Source: Elymus sibiricus
Taxonomy: Eukaryota; Streptophyta; Magnoliopsida; Poales; Poaceae
Assembly (NCBI GenBank): GCA_039707655.1
Contig: CM077664.1
Location: 25,284,781 to 25,348,780 of the forward strand
Direction of reading: 5' to 3'
DNA: 64,000 bases
Below the pieces are notes generated by a model. That model did no database searches. It was given only the letters and a program-made list of their open reading frames with translations, and had not been told where the DNA came from. Shown here piece by piece: positions 1 through 10,456 of this stretch (its first letter is position 1; every line of letters starts with the position of its first letter). The position numbers and the translations under genes are program-made.

Positions 1-244
1 CGAAAGCGCGAGGATTATCCCTTTGTTGCTTTGCTCGTAAAGCATCCGTTTATCGTACACGAAAGTACGGGTGGCGACTCCGTTATTCAATACATTGCGC
101 GGTGCAATTTTGTGTTGCACGTTGACAAATTTCTTCGCCAACACAAATTGGCGACTCCGCTGGGGACGAAAGCTTTGAACGGTCTCCGGCCCGTTCTTGA
201 TTCGAAGAGATCGTCATCTAGGGTTTGCAATCTAGAAAGGTAAC

Positions 245-904
245 ATGAATACCCAATTCCATACTGTAGACGCAAATATCTCATATGGTGTTACTAGATC
301 ATTCAATGACTATACTTTATCGGCCAGCCCTAGTTTTTCCAATCATGCATCTAATCACGTGCATAGGCCGATTCAAAGTAATTTACATGCTTCAAGTTTT
401 TACGATACTAGTAACATGCACCATATATACTCCAACTCTCATGCATCGGCAACCCCACAAATCCATATGCCGATGAACAACATGATGGGTTTGGTTAATC
501 AATTTGAGCATAATGAGCATAATGTATCGGCTAGCCCTAGTTTTATCAATCATGCATCTAATTATGTGCAAGGGCCGATGTGAAATAATCTTCATGCTTC
601 AAATTCTTATGATACTAGTAACATACACCATATGTATCCCAACTCTCATGCATCGGCAACCCCACAAATTCATATGCCGATGAACAACATGATGAGTTCA
701 GTTAATCCAGTTGAAACACCTCATGTTGAAATTTTCAGTAATATGCAAAAAAGTGTTTCACCTTTTTATTCATCGGCAACTAATTTGCAATATGTGAATC
801 CAACCTTGCCGATGGATGGGAGAATTGGCCATGCTAGCCCAGAACGGTACTACCGCTTGCCTATAGCCGCACAGGTTCGGGTAGATCGGAAAATCCGAGT
901 TTGA
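245..904 (+). pseudogene. Array ORF copy 1, nonsense mutation
   Basis: CGA became TGA at 581-583 (codon 113 of 219), so only the first half is open. The frame downstream is still open to 904. This is the only copy with an early stop. Its leader is cut by the window edge. Confidence 0.7.
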
Positions 905-971
905 CTACGTTTTTTGACCCTTTGGAAGGAAATCTGAGTCCTTTACATGTACGGGAAGACCAGCCGCCCTT

Positions 972-978
972 TATATAT
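972..978 (+). promoter_or_regulatory. TATA box of the repeat unit (reference copy)
   Basis: TATATAT lies in the U3-like part and is followed within about 30 bases by GATTAAACACACAATCG, a plausible start region. The layout resembles TATA/R regions of grass Ty3-gypsy LTRs as I remember them. It recurs about every 1194 bp. One copy is damaged near 24850, where it reads TATGTAT. Transcription itself is inferred. Confidence 0.6.
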
Positions 979-1079
979 GTTGGGGTGATGGCCGATTAAA
1001 CACACAATCGATCTATCAATACAATCTACTTTTCATGTACCTTTTCTTTCTTCTTTCTACTTTTCTTGCCAAGCTCTAG

Positions 1080-1087
1080 AAACCCTA
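1080..1087 (+). promoter_or_regulatory. Telo-box AAACCCTA (reference copy)
   Basis: AAACCCTA sits inside AAACCCTAGGGT in the leader and recurs in every unit. Telo-boxes in plants are bound by Myb-type telomere-repeat-binding proteins. The match is seen; binding here is inferred. Confidence 0.5.
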
Positions 1088-1105
1088 GGGTGCGGTTTAT
1101 CTTTG

Positions 1106-1126
1106 CTGCTTTGCGCTGAAAAGCAG
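1106..1126 (+). other. Leader hairpin 1
   Basis: CTGCTTT pairs with AAAGCAG around a 7-nt loop. It is the first of three diverged, roughly 58-bp-spaced copies of a CTTTGYTGCTTTGC motif in the R/U5 leader. Confidence 0.5.
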
Positions 1127-1162
1127 TCGTCTCTCCTCTCCGAAATTGAGGAACCCCTTTGT

Positions 1163-1180
1163 TGCTTTGCTCGGAAAGCA
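1163..1180 (+). other. Leader hairpin 2
   Basis: TGCTTT pairs with AAAGCA around GCTCGG. It is the second copy of the leader motif. Confidence 0.5.
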
Positions 1181-1220
1181 TCCGTCCCTTGCCACGAAAG
1201 CGCGAGGATTATCCCTTTGT

Positions 1221-1238
1221 TGCTTTGCTCGTAAAGCA
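1221..1238 (+). other. Leader hairpin 3
   Basis: TGCTTT pairs with AAAGCA around GCTCGT. In several later copies (15 and 20-29 among them) the right arm reads GAAGCA, which keeps the stem as a G-U pair in RNA. Confidence 0.5.
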
Positions 1239-1247
1239 TCCGTTTAT

Positions 1248-1263
1248 CGTACACGAAAGTACG
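1248..1263 (+). other. Leader hairpin 4
   Basis: CGTAC and GTACG flank the loop ACGAAA, directly before a partial primer-site copy (TTGGCGACTCCG at 1265-1276). Confidence 0.45.
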
Positions 1264-1304
1264 GTTGGCGACTCCGTTATTCAATACATTGCGCGGTGCA
1301 ATTT

Positions 1305-1339
1305 TGTGTTGCGCATTGACAAATTTCTTCGCCAACACA
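1305..1339 (+). other. Inverted repeat at the U5 end, next to the primer site
   Basis: TGTGTTG (1305-1311) pairs with CAACACA (1333-1339). In most copies the stem is nine pairs, TTTGTGTTG with CAACACAAA. The right arm covers the presumed LTR 3' terminus three bases before the primer site, so this stem may present or mask it. Confidence 0.5.
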
Positions 1340-1342
1340 GAT

Positions 1343-1360
1343 TGGCGACTCCGCTGGGGA
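1343..1360 (+). other. Primer-binding site complementary to tRNA-Arg (reference copy)
   Basis: TGGCGACTCCGCTGGGGA is the reverse complement of an 18-nt 3' end, ...GGAGTCGCCA, which I recall as plant tRNA-Arg(ACG) including CCA. Tat/Ogre-type plant Ty3-gypsy elements use tRNA-Arg. It follows the LTR end CA after 3 nt. It occurs once before each of the 34 ORFs; copies 30 and 32 carry CTAGGG in place of CTGGGG. The final LTR-like segment lacks it. Confidence 0.75.
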
Positions 1361-1412
1361 CGAAAGCTTTGAACGGTCTCCGGCCCGTTCTTGATTCGAA
1401 GAGATCGTCATC

Positions 1413-1420
1413 TAGGGTTT
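1413..1420 (-). promoter_or_regulatory. Second telo-box, opposite orientation (reference copy)
   Basis: TAGGGTTT is the reverse complement of AAACCCTA. It lies between the primer-binding site and the ORF start, so each unit carries a convergent pair about 330 bp apart. Copies 16 and 17 lost it (CTACGGTTT). Confidence 0.45.
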
Positions 1421-1438
1421 GCAATCTACAAAGGTAAC

Positions 1439-2098
1439 ATGAATACCCAATTCCATACTGTAGATGCAAATATCTCATATGGTGTTACTAGATCATTCAA
1501 TGACTATACTTTATCGGCCAGCCCTAGTTTTTCCAATCATGCATCTAATCACGTGCATAGGCCGATTCAAAGTAATTTACATGCTTCAAGTTTTTACGAT
1601 ACTAGTAACATGCACCATATATACTCCAACTCTCATGCATCGGCAACCCCACAAATCCATATGCCGATGAACAACATGATGGGTTTGGTTAATCAATTTG
1701 AGCATAATGAGCATAATGTATCGGCTAGCCCTAGTTTTATCAATCATGCATCTAATTATGTGCAAGGGCCGATGCGAAATAATCTTCATGCTTCAAATTC
1801 TTATGATACTAGTAACATACACCATATGTATCCCAACTCTCATGCATCGGCAACCCCACAAATTCATATGCCGATGAACAACATGATGAGTTCAGTTAAT
1901 CCAGTTGAAACACCTCATGTTGAAATTTTCAGTAATATGCAAAAAAGTGTTTCACCTTTTTATTCATCGGCAACTAATTTGCAATATGTGAATCCAACCT
2001 TGCCGATGGATGGGAGAATTGGCCATGCTAGCCCAGAACGGTACTACCGCTTGCCTATAGCCGCACAGGTTCGGGTAGATCGGAAAATCCGAGTTTGA
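1439..2098 (+). CDS. Array ORF copy 2 (reference): His/Asn/Ser/Met-rich repeat protein
   Basis: I do not recognise this protein. The ATG at 1439 opens 219 codons starting MNTQFHTVDA and ending RVDRKIRV. Residues about 27-95 and 96-164 are two copies of a 69-residue repeat (SASPSF..NHASN ... QIHMPMNNMM); residues about 174-205 look like a decayed third copy. It has no Cys, no membrane segment, no zinc knuckle and no catalytic motif. It sits about 80 bases after the primer-binding site, where gag or an extra leader ORF would start in an LTR element, but it does not look like gag. CAAAG/GTAAC just upstream of the ATG could act as a splice donor. An in-frame TTG at 1391 was not chosen. Differences among copies include many amino-acid changes, so strong purifying selection is not evident. 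Whether it is translated is unknown. Confidence 0.5.
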   Translation: MNTQFHTVDANISYGVTRSFNDYTLSASPSFSNHASNHVHRPIQSNLHASSFYDTSNMHHIYSNSHASATPQIHMPMNNMMGLVNQFEHNEHNVSASPSFINHASNYVQGPMRNNLHASNSYDTSNIHHMYPNSHASATPQIHMPMNNMMSSVNPVETPHVEIFSNMQKSVSPFYSSATNLQYVNPTLPMDGRIGHASPERYYRLPIAAQVRVDRKIRV

Positions 2099-2632
2099 CT
2101 ACGTTTTTTGACCCTTTGGAAGGAAATCTGAGTCCTTTACATGTACGGGAAGACCAGCCGCCCTTTATATATGTTGGGGTGATGGCCGATTAAACACACA
2201 ATCGATCTATCAATACAATCTACTTTTCATGTACCTTTTCTTTCTTCTTTCTACTTTTCTTGCCAAGCTCTAGAAACCCTAGGGTGCGGTTTATCTTTGC
2301 TGCTTTGCGCTGAAAAGCAGTCGTCTCTCCTCTCCGAAATTGAGGAACCCCTTTGGTGCTTTGCTCGGAAAGCATCCGTCCCTTGCCACGAAAGCGCGAG
2401 GATTATCCCTTTGTTGCTTTGCTCGTAAAGCATCCGTTTATCGTACACGAAAGTACGGTTGGCGACTCCGTTATTCAATACATTGCGCGGTGCAATTTTG
2501 TGTTGCGCATTGACAAATTTCTTCGCCAACACAGATTGGCGACTCCGCTGGGGACGAAAGCTTTGAACGGTCTCCGGCCCGTTCTTGATTCGAAGAGATC
2601 GTCATCTAGGGTTTGCAATCTACAAAGGTAAC

Positions 2633-3262
2633 ATGAATACCCAATTCCATACTGTAGATGCAAATATCTCATATGGTGTTACTAGATCATTCAATGACTA
2701 TACTTTATCGGCCAGCCCTAGTTTTTCCAATCATGCATCTAATCACGTGCATAGGCCGATTCAAAGTAATTTACATGCTTCAAGTTTTTACGATACTAGT
2801 AACATGCACCATATATACTCCAACTCTCATGCATCGGCAACCCCACAAATTCATATGCCGAAGAACAACATGATGGGTTTGGTTAATCAATTTGAGCATA
2901 ATGAGCATAATGTATCGGCTAGCCCTAGTTTTATCAATCATGCATCTAATTATGTGCAAGGGCCGATGCGAAATAATCTTCATGCTTCAAATTCTTATGA
3001 TACTAGTAACATACACCATATGTATCCCAACTCTCATGCATCGGCAACCCCACAAATTCATATGCCGATGAACAACATGATGAGTTCAGTTAATCCAGTT
3101 GAAACACGTCATGTTGAAATTTTCAGTAATATGCAAAAAAGTGTTTCACCTTTTTATTCATCGGCAACTAATTTGCAATATGTGAATCCAACCTTGCCGA
3201 TGGATGGGAGAATTGGCCATGCTAGCCCAGAACGGTACTACCGCTTGCCTATAGCCGCATAG
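2633..3262 (+). CDS. Array ORF copy 3, ten residues short
   Basis: CAG became TAG at 3260-3262, removing the last ten residues. It also has MPKNN in the first repeat and ETRH near the end. Its leader shares TTGGTGCTTTGC and CACAGATTGG with copy 5, two units away. Confidence 0.5.
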   Translation: MNTQFHTVDANISYGVTRSFNDYTLSASPSFSNHASNHVHRPIQSNLHASSFYDTSNMHHIYSNSHASATPQIHMPKNNMMGLVNQFEHNEHNVSASPSFINHASNYVQGPMRNNLHASNSYDTSNIHHMYPNSHASATPQIHMPMNNMMSSVNPVETRHVEIFSNMQKSVSPFYSSATNLQYVNPTLPMDGRIGHASPERYYRLPIAA

Positions 3263-3826
3263 GTTCGGGTAGATCGGAAAATCCGAGTTTGACTACGTTT
3301 TTTGACCCTTTGGAAGGAAATCTGAGTCCTTTACATGTACGGGAAGACCAGCCGCCCTTTATATATGTTGGGGTGATGGCCGATTAAACACACAATCGAT
3401 CTATCAATACAATCTACTTTTCATGTACCTTTTCTTTCTTCTTTCTACTTTTCTTGCCAAGCTCTAGAAACCCTAGGGTGCGGTTTATCTTTGCTGCTTT
3501 GCGCTGAAAAGCAGTCGTCTCTCCTCTCCGAAATTGAGGAACCCCTTTGTTGCTTTGCTCGGAAAGCATCTGTCCCTTGCCACGAAAGCGCGAGGATTAT
3601 CCCTTTGTTGCTTTGCTCGTAAAGCATCCGTTTATCGTACACGAAAGTACGGTTGGCGACTCCATTATTCAATACATTGCGCGGTGCAATTTTGTGTTGC
3701 GCGTTGACAAATTTCTTTGCCAACACAAATTGGCGACTCCGCTGGGGACGAAAGCTTTGAACGGTCTCCGGCCCGTTCTTGATTTGAAGAGATCGTCATC
3801 TAGGGTTTGCAATCTAGAAAGGTAAC

Positions 3827-4486
3827 ATGAATACCCAATTCCATACTGTAGATGCAAATATCTCATATGGTGTTACTAGATCATTCAATGACTATACTTT
3901 ATCGGCCAGCCCTAGTTTTTCCAATCATGCATCTAATCACGTGCATAGGCCGATTCAAAGTAATTTACATGCTTCAAGTTTTTACGATACTAGTAACATG
4001 CACCATATATACTCCAACTCTCATGCATCGGCAACCCCACAAATCCATATGCCGATGAACAACATGATGGGTTTGGTTAATCAATTTGAGCATAATGAGC
4101 ATAATGTATCGGCTAGCCCTAGTTTTATCAATCATGCATCTAATTATGTGCAAGGGCCGATGCGAAATAATCTTCATGCTTCAAATTCTTATGATACTAG
4201 TAACATACACCATATGTATCCCAACTCTCATGCATCGGCAACCCCACAAATTCATATGCCGATGAACAACATGATGAGTTCAGTTAATCCAGTTGAAACA
4301 CCTCATGTTGAAATTTTCAGTAATATGCAAAAAAGTGTTTCACCTTTTTATTCATCGGCAACTAATTTGCAATATGTGAATCCAACCTTGCCGATGGATG
4401 GGAGAATTGGCCATGCTAGCCCAGAACGGTACTACCGCTTGCCTATAGCCGCACAGGTTCGGGTAGATCGGAAAATCCGAGTTTGA
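3827..4486 (+). CDS. Array ORF copy 4
   Basis: The coding sequence matches the reference. Private changes sit in its leader (AAGCATCTGTCCC, TCCATTATTC, GATTTGAAG). Confidence 0.5.
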   Translation: MNTQFHTVDANISYGVTRSFNDYTLSASPSFSNHASNHVHRPIQSNLHASSFYDTSNMHHIYSNSHASATPQIHMPMNNMMGLVNQFEHNEHNVSASPSFINHASNYVQGPMRNNLHASNSYDTSNIHHMYPNSHASATPQIHMPMNNMMSSVNPVETPHVEIFSNMQKSVSPFYSSATNLQYVNPTLPMDGRIGHASPERYYRLPIAAQVRVDRKIRV

Positions 4487-5020
4487 CTACGTTTTTTGAC
4501 CCTTTGGAAGGAAATCTGAGTCCTTTACATGTACGGGAAGACCAGCCGCCCTTTATATATGTTGGGGTGATGGCCGATTAAACACACAATCGATCTATCA
4601 ATACAATCTACTTTTCATGTACCTTTTCTTTCTTCTTTCTACTTTTCTTGCCAAGCTCTAGAAACCCTAGGGTGCGGTTTATCTTTGCTGCTTTGCGCTG
4701 AAAAGCAGTCGTCTCTCCTCTCCGAAATTGAGGAACCCCTTTGGTGCTTTGCTCGGAAAGCATCCGTCCCTTGCCACGAAAGCGCGAGGATTATCCCTTT
4801 GTTGCTTTGCTCGTAAAGCATCCGTTTATCGTACACGAAAGTACGGTTGGCGACTCCGTTATTCAATACATTGCGCGGTGCAATTTTGTGTTGCGCATTG
4901 ACAAATTTCTTCGCCAACACAGATTGGCGACTCCGCTGGGGACGAAAGCTTTGAACGGTCTCCGGCCCGTTCTTGATTCGAAGAGATCGTCATCTAGGGT
5001 TTGCAATCTACAAAGGTAAC

Positions 5021-5680
5021 ATGAATACCCAATTCCATACTGTAGATGCAAATATCTCATATGGTGTTACTAGATCATTCAATGACTATACTTTATCGGC
5101 CAGCCCTAGTTTTTCCAATCATGCATCTAATCACGTGCATAGGCCGATTCAAAGTAATTTACATGCTTCAAGTTTTTACGATACTAGTAACATGCACCAT
5201 ATATACTCCAACTCTCATGCATCGGCAACCCCACAAATTCATATGCCGATGAACAACATGATGGGTTTGGTTAATCAATTTGAGCATAATGAGCATAATG
5301 TATCGGCTAGCCCTAGTTTTATCAATCATGCATCTAATTATGTGCAAGGGCCGATGCGAAATAATCTTCATGCTTCAAATTCTTATGATACTAGTAACAT
5401 ACACCATATGTATCCCAACTCTCATGCATCGGCAACCCCACAAATTCATATGCCGATGAACAACATGATGAGTTCAGTTAATCCAGTTGAAACACGTCAT
5501 GTTGAAATTTTCAGTAATATGCAAAAAAGTGTTTCACCTTTTTATTCATCGGCAACTAATTTGCAATATGTGAATCCAACCTTGCCGATGGATGGGAGAA
5601 TTGGCCATGCTAGCCCAGAACGGTACTACCGCTTGCCTATAGCCGCACAGGTTCGGGTAGATCGGAAAATCCGAGTTTGA
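5021..5680 (+). CDS. Array ORF copy 5
   Basis: Carries ETRH instead of ETPH and shares leader variants with copy 3, which supports a two-unit (2388-bp) duplication. Confidence 0.5.
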   Translation: MNTQFHTVDANISYGVTRSFNDYTLSASPSFSNHASNHVHRPIQSNLHASSFYDTSNMHHIYSNSHASATPQIHMPMNNMMGLVNQFEHNEHNVSASPSFINHASNYVQGPMRNNLHASNSYDTSNIHHMYPNSHASATPQIHMPMNNMMSSVNPVETRHVEIFSNMQKSVSPFYSSATNLQYVNPTLPMDGRIGHASPERYYRLPIAAQVRVDRKIRV

Positions 5681-6214
5681 CTACGTTTTTTGACCCTTTG
5701 GAAGGAAATCTGAGTCCTTTACATGTACGGGAAGACCAGCCGCCCTTTATATATGTTGGGGTGATGGCCCATTAAACACACAATCGATCTATCAATACAA
5801 TCTACTTTTCATGTACCTTTTCTTTCTTCTTTCTACTTTTCTTGCCAAGCTCTAGAAACCCTAGGGTGCGGTTTATCTTTGCTGCTTTGCGCTGAAAAGC
5901 AGTTGTCTCTCCTCTCCGAAATTGAGGAACCCCTTTGTTGCTTTGCTCGGAAAGCATCCGTCCCTTGCCACGAAAGCGCGAGGATTAGCCCTTTGTTGCT
6001 TTGCTCGTAAAGTATCCGTTTATCGTACACGAAAGTACGGTTGGCGACTCCGTTATTCAATACATTGCGCGGTGCAATTTTGTGTTGCGCGTTGACAAAT
6101 TTCTTCGCCAACACAAATTGGCGACTCCGCTGGGGACGAAAGCTTTGAACGGTCTCCGGCCCGTTCTTGATTCGAAGAGATCGTCATCTAGGGTTTGCAA
6201 TCTAGAAAGGTAAC

Positions 6215-6874
6215 ATGAATACCCAATTCCATACTGTAGATGCAAATATCTCATATGGTGTTACTAGATCATTCAATGACTATACTTTATCGGCCAGCCC
6301 TAGTTTTTCCAATCATGCATCTAATCACGTGCATAGGCCGATTCAAAGTAATTTACATGCTTCAAGTTTTTACGATACTAGTAACATGTACCATATATAC
6401 TCCAACTCTCATGCATCGGCAACCCCACAAATCCATATGCCGATGAACAACATGATGGGTTTGGTTAATCAATTTGAGCATAATGAGCATAATGTATCGG
6501 CTAGCCCTAGTTTTATCAATCATGCATCTAATTATGTGCAAGGGCCGATGCGAAATAATCTTCATGCTTCAAATTCTTATGATACTAGTAACATACACCA
6601 TATGTATCCCAACTCTCATGCATCGGCAACCCCACAAATTCATATGCCGATGAACAACATGATGAGTTCAGTTAATCCAGTTGAAACACGTCATGTTGAA
6701 ATTTTCAGTAATATGCAAAAAAGTGTTTCACCTTTTTATTCATCGGCAACTAATTTGCAATATGTGAATCCAACCTTGCCGATGGATGGGAGAATTGGCC
6801 ATGCTAGCCCAGAACGGTACTACCGCTTGCCTATAGCCGCACAGGTTCGGGTAGATCGGAAAATCCGAGTTTGA
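6215..6874 (+). CDS. Array ORF copy 6
   Basis: Carries NMYHIY and ETRH. The leader has private changes (AGGATTAGCC, GTAAAGTATCCG). Confidence 0.5.
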   Translation: MNTQFHTVDANISYGVTRSFNDYTLSASPSFSNHASNHVHRPIQSNLHASSFYDTSNMYHIYSNSHASATPQIHMPMNNMMGLVNQFEHNEHNVSASPSFINHASNYVQGPMRNNLHASNSYDTSNIHHMYPNSHASATPQIHMPMNNMMSSVNPVETRHVEIFSNMQKSVSPFYSSATNLQYVNPTLPMDGRIGHASPERYYRLPIAAQVRVDRKIRV

Positions 6875-7408
6875 CTACGTTTTTTGACCCTTTGGAAGGA
6901 AATCTGAGTCCTTTACATGTACGGGAAGACCAGCCGCCCTTTATATATGTTGGGGTGATGGCCGATTAAACACACAATCGATCTATCAATACAATCTACT
7001 TTTCATGTACCTTTTCTTTCTTCTTTCTACTTTTCTTGCCAAGCTCTAGAAACCCTAGGGTGCGGTTTATCTTTGCTGCTTTGCGCTGAAAAGCAGTCGT
7101 CTCTCCTCTCCGAAATTGAGGAACCCCTTTGTTGCTTTGCTCGGAAAGAATCCGTCCCTTGCCACGAAAGCGCGAGGATTATCCCTTTGTTGCTTTGCTC
7201 GTAAAGCATCCGTTTATCGTACACGAAAGTACGGGTGGCGACTCCGTTATTCAATACATTGCGCGGTGCAATTTTGTGTTGCGCGTTGACAAATTTCTTC
7301 GCCAACACAAATTGGCGACTCCGCTGGGGACGAAAGCTTTGAACGGTCTCCGGCCCGTTCTTGATTCGAAGAGATCGTCATCTAGGGTTTGCAATCTACA
7401 AAGGTAAC

Positions 7409-8068
7409 ATGAATACCCAATTCCATACTTTAGATGCAAATATCTCATATGGTGTTACTAGATCATTCAATGACTATACTTTATCGGCCAGCCCTAGTTT
7501 TTCCAATTATGCATCTAATCACGTGCATAGGCCGATTCAAAGTAATTTACATGCTTCAAGTTTTTACGATACTAGTAACATGCACCATATATACTCCAAC
7601 TCTCATGCATCGGCAACCCCACAAATCCATATGCCGATGAACAACATGATGGGTTTGGTTAATCAATTTGAGCATAATGAGCATAATGTATCGGCTAGCC
7701 CTAGTTTTATCAATCATGCATCTAATTATGTGCAAGGGCCGATGCGAAATAATCTTCATGCTTCAAATTCTTATGATACTAGTAACATACACCATATGTA
7801 TCCCAACTCTCATGCATCGGCAACCCCACAAATTCATATGCCGATGAACAACATGATGAGTTCAGTTAATCCAGTTGAAACACCTCATGTTGAAATTTTC
7901 AGTAATATGCAAAAAACTGTTTCACCTTTTTATTCATCGGCAACTAATTTGCAATATGTGAATCCAACCTTGCCGATGGATGGGAGAATTGGCCATGCTA
8001 GCCCAGAACGGTACTACCGCTTGCCTATAGCCGCACAGGTTCGGGTAGATCGGAAAATCCGAGTTTGA
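7409..8068 (+). CDS. Array ORF copy 7
   Basis: Private changes HTLDA, SNYASN and QKTVS. The leader AAAGAATCCG is shared with copy 9, two units on. Confidence 0.5.
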   Translation: MNTQFHTLDANISYGVTRSFNDYTLSASPSFSNYASNHVHRPIQSNLHASSFYDTSNMHHIYSNSHASATPQIHMPMNNMMGLVNQFEHNEHNVSASPSFINHASNYVQGPMRNNLHASNSYDTSNIHHMYPNSHASATPQIHMPMNNMMSSVNPVETPHVEIFSNMQKTVSPFYSSATNLQYVNPTLPMDGRIGHASPERYYRLPIAAQVRVDRKIRV

Positions 8069-8602
8069 CTACGTTTTTTGACCCTTTGGAAGGAAATCTG
8101 AGTCCTTTACATGTACGGGAAGACCAGCCGCCCTTTATATATGTTGGGGTGATGGCCGATTATACACACAATCGATCTATCAATACAATCTACTTTTCAT
8201 GTACCTTTTCTTTCTTCTTTCTACTTTTCTTGCCAAGCTCTAGAAACCCTAGGGTGCGGTTTATCTTTGCTGCTTTGCGCTGAAAAGCAGTCGTCTCTCC
8301 TCTCCGAAATTGAGGAACCCCTTTGTTGCTTTGCTCGGAAAGCATCCGTCCCTTGCCACGAAAGCGCGAGGATTATCCCTTTGTTGCTTTTCTCGTAAAG
8401 CATCCGTTTATCGTACACGAAAGTACGGGTGGCGACTCCGTTATTCAATACATTGCGCGGTGCAATTTTGTGTTGCGCGTTGACAAATTTCTTCGCCAAC
8501 ACAAATTGGCGACTCCGCTGGGGACGAAAGCTTTGAACGGTCTCCGGCCCGTTCTTGATTCGAAGAGATCGTCATCTAGGGTTTGCAATCTACAAAGGTA
8601 AC

Positions 8603-9262
8603 ATGAATACCCAATTCCATACTGTAGATGCAAATATCTCATATGGCGTTACTAGATCATTCAATGACTATACTTTATCGGCCAGCCCTAGTTTTTCCAA
8701 TCATGCATCTAATCACGTGCATAGGCCGATTCAAAGTAATTTACATGCTTCAAGTTTTTACGATACTAGTAACATGCACCATATACACTCCAACTCTCAT
8801 GCATCGGCAACCCCACAAATCCATATGCCGATGAACAACATGATGGGTTTGGTTAATCAATTTGAGCATAATGAGCATAATGTATCGGCTAGCCCTAGTT
8901 TTATCAATCATGCATCTAATTATGTGCAAGGGCCGATGCGAAATAATCTTCATGCTTCAAATTCTTATGATACTAGTAACATACACCATATGTATCCCAA
9001 CTCTCATGCATCGGCAACCCCACAAATTCATATGCCGATGAACAACATGATGAGTTCAGTTAATCCAGTTGAAACACCTCATGTTGAAATTTTCAGTAAT
9101 ATGCAAAAAAGTGTTTCACCTTTTTATTCATCGGCAACTAATTTGCAATATGTGAATCCAACCTTGCCGATGGATGGGAGAATTGGCCATGCTAGCCCAG
9201 AACGGTACTACCGCTTGCCTATAGCCGCACAGGTTCGGGTAGATCGGAAAATCCGAGTTTGA
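8603..9262 (+). CDS. Array ORF copy 8
   Basis: Private HIHSNS change in the first repeat; leader has TTGCTTTTCTCG. Confidence 0.5.
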   Translation: MNTQFHTVDANISYGVTRSFNDYTLSASPSFSNHASNHVHRPIQSNLHASSFYDTSNMHHIHSNSHASATPQIHMPMNNMMGLVNQFEHNEHNVSASPSFINHASNYVQGPMRNNLHASNSYDTSNIHHMYPNSHASATPQIHMPMNNMMSSVNPVETPHVEIFSNMQKSVSPFYSSATNLQYVNPTLPMDGRIGHASPERYYRLPIAAQVRVDRKIRV

Positions 9263-9796
9263 CTACGTTTTTTGACCCTTTGGAAGGAAATCTGAGTCCT
9301 TTACATGTACGGGAAGACCAGCCGCCCTTTATATATGTTGGGGTGATGGCCGATTAAACACACAATCGATCTATCAATACAATCTACTTTTCATGTACCT
9401 TTTCTTTCTTCTTTCTACTTTTCTTGCCAAGCTCTAGAAACCCTAGGGTGCGGTTTATCTTTGCTGCTTTGCGCTGAAAAGCAGTCGTCTCTCCTCTCCG
9501 AAATTGAGGAACCCCTTTGTTGCTTTGCTCGGAAAGAATCCGTCCCTTGCCACGAAAGCGCGAGGATTATCCCTTTGTTGCTTTGCTCGTAAAGCATCCG
9601 TTTATCGTACACGAAAGTACGGGTGGCGACTCCGTTATTCAATACATTGCGCGGTGCAATTTTGTGTTGCGCGTTGACAAATTTCTTCGCCAACACAAAT
9701 TGGCGACTCCGCTGGGGACGAAAGCTTTGAACGGTCTCCGGCCCGTTCTTGATTCGAAGAGATCGTCATCTAGGGTTTGCAATCTACAAAGGTAAC

Positions 9797-10456
9797 ATGA
9801 ATACCCAATTCCATACTGTAGATGCAAATATCTCATATGGTGTTACTAGATCATTCAATGACTATACTTTATCGGCCAGCCCTAGTTTTTCCAATCATGC
9901 ATCTAATCACGTGCATAGGCCGATTCAAAGTAATTTACATGCTTCAAGTTTTTACGATACTAGTAACATGCACCATATATACTCCAACTCTCATGCATCG
10001 GCAACCCCACAAATCCATATGCCGATGAACAACATGATGGGTTTGGTTAATCAATTTGAGCATAATGAGCATAATGTATCGGCTAGCCCTAGTTTTATCA
10101 ATCATGCATCTAATTATGTGCAAGGGCCGATGCGAAATAATCTTCATGCTTCAAATTCTTATGATACTAGTAACATACACCATATGTATCCCAACTCTCA
10201 TGCATCGGCAACCCCACAAATTCATATGCCGATGAACAACATGATGAGTTCAGTTAATCCAGTTGAAACACCTCATGTTGAAATTTTCAGTAATATGCAA
10301 AAAAGTGTTTCACCTTTTTATTCATCGGCAACTAATTTGCAATATGTGAATCCAACCTTGCCGATGGATGGGAGAATTGGCCATGCTAACCCAGAACGGT
10401 ACTACCGCTTGCCTATAGCCGCACAGCTTCGGGTAGATCGGAAAATCCGAGTTTGA
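9797..10456 (+). CDS. Array ORF copy 9
   Basis: Carries GHANPE and AAQLRV, shared only with copies 10 and 11: a recent run of three almost identical units. Confidence 0.5.
   Translation: MNTQFHTVDANISYGVTRSFNDYTLSASPSFSNHASNHVHRPIQSNLHASSFYDTSNMHHIYSNSHASATPQIHMPMNNMMGLVNQFEHNEHNVSASPSFINHASNYVQGPMRNNLHASNSYDTSNIHHMYPNSHASATPQIHMPMNNMMSSVNPVETPHVEIFSNMQKSVSPFYSSATNLQYVNPTLPMDGRIGHANPERYYRLPIAAQLRVDRKIRV

Noticed and set aside
972..986. LTR 5' boundary at TGTTGG (inverse of CCAACA near the LTR end)
   Set aside because: The 6-bp match would put the LTR start inside the TATA region, against the usual U3-TATA-R order. Kept only as a weak alternative.
1057..1338. 93-codon minus-strand frame repeated through the array
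   Set aside because: It starts at a GTG codon, lies antisense to the leader, and persists only because the whole unit is repeated.
1464..1670. 68-codon plus-strand frame and 67-codon minus-strand frame inside the ORF
   Set aside because: Both overlap the 219-codon frame and show no features; each is a shadow of it.
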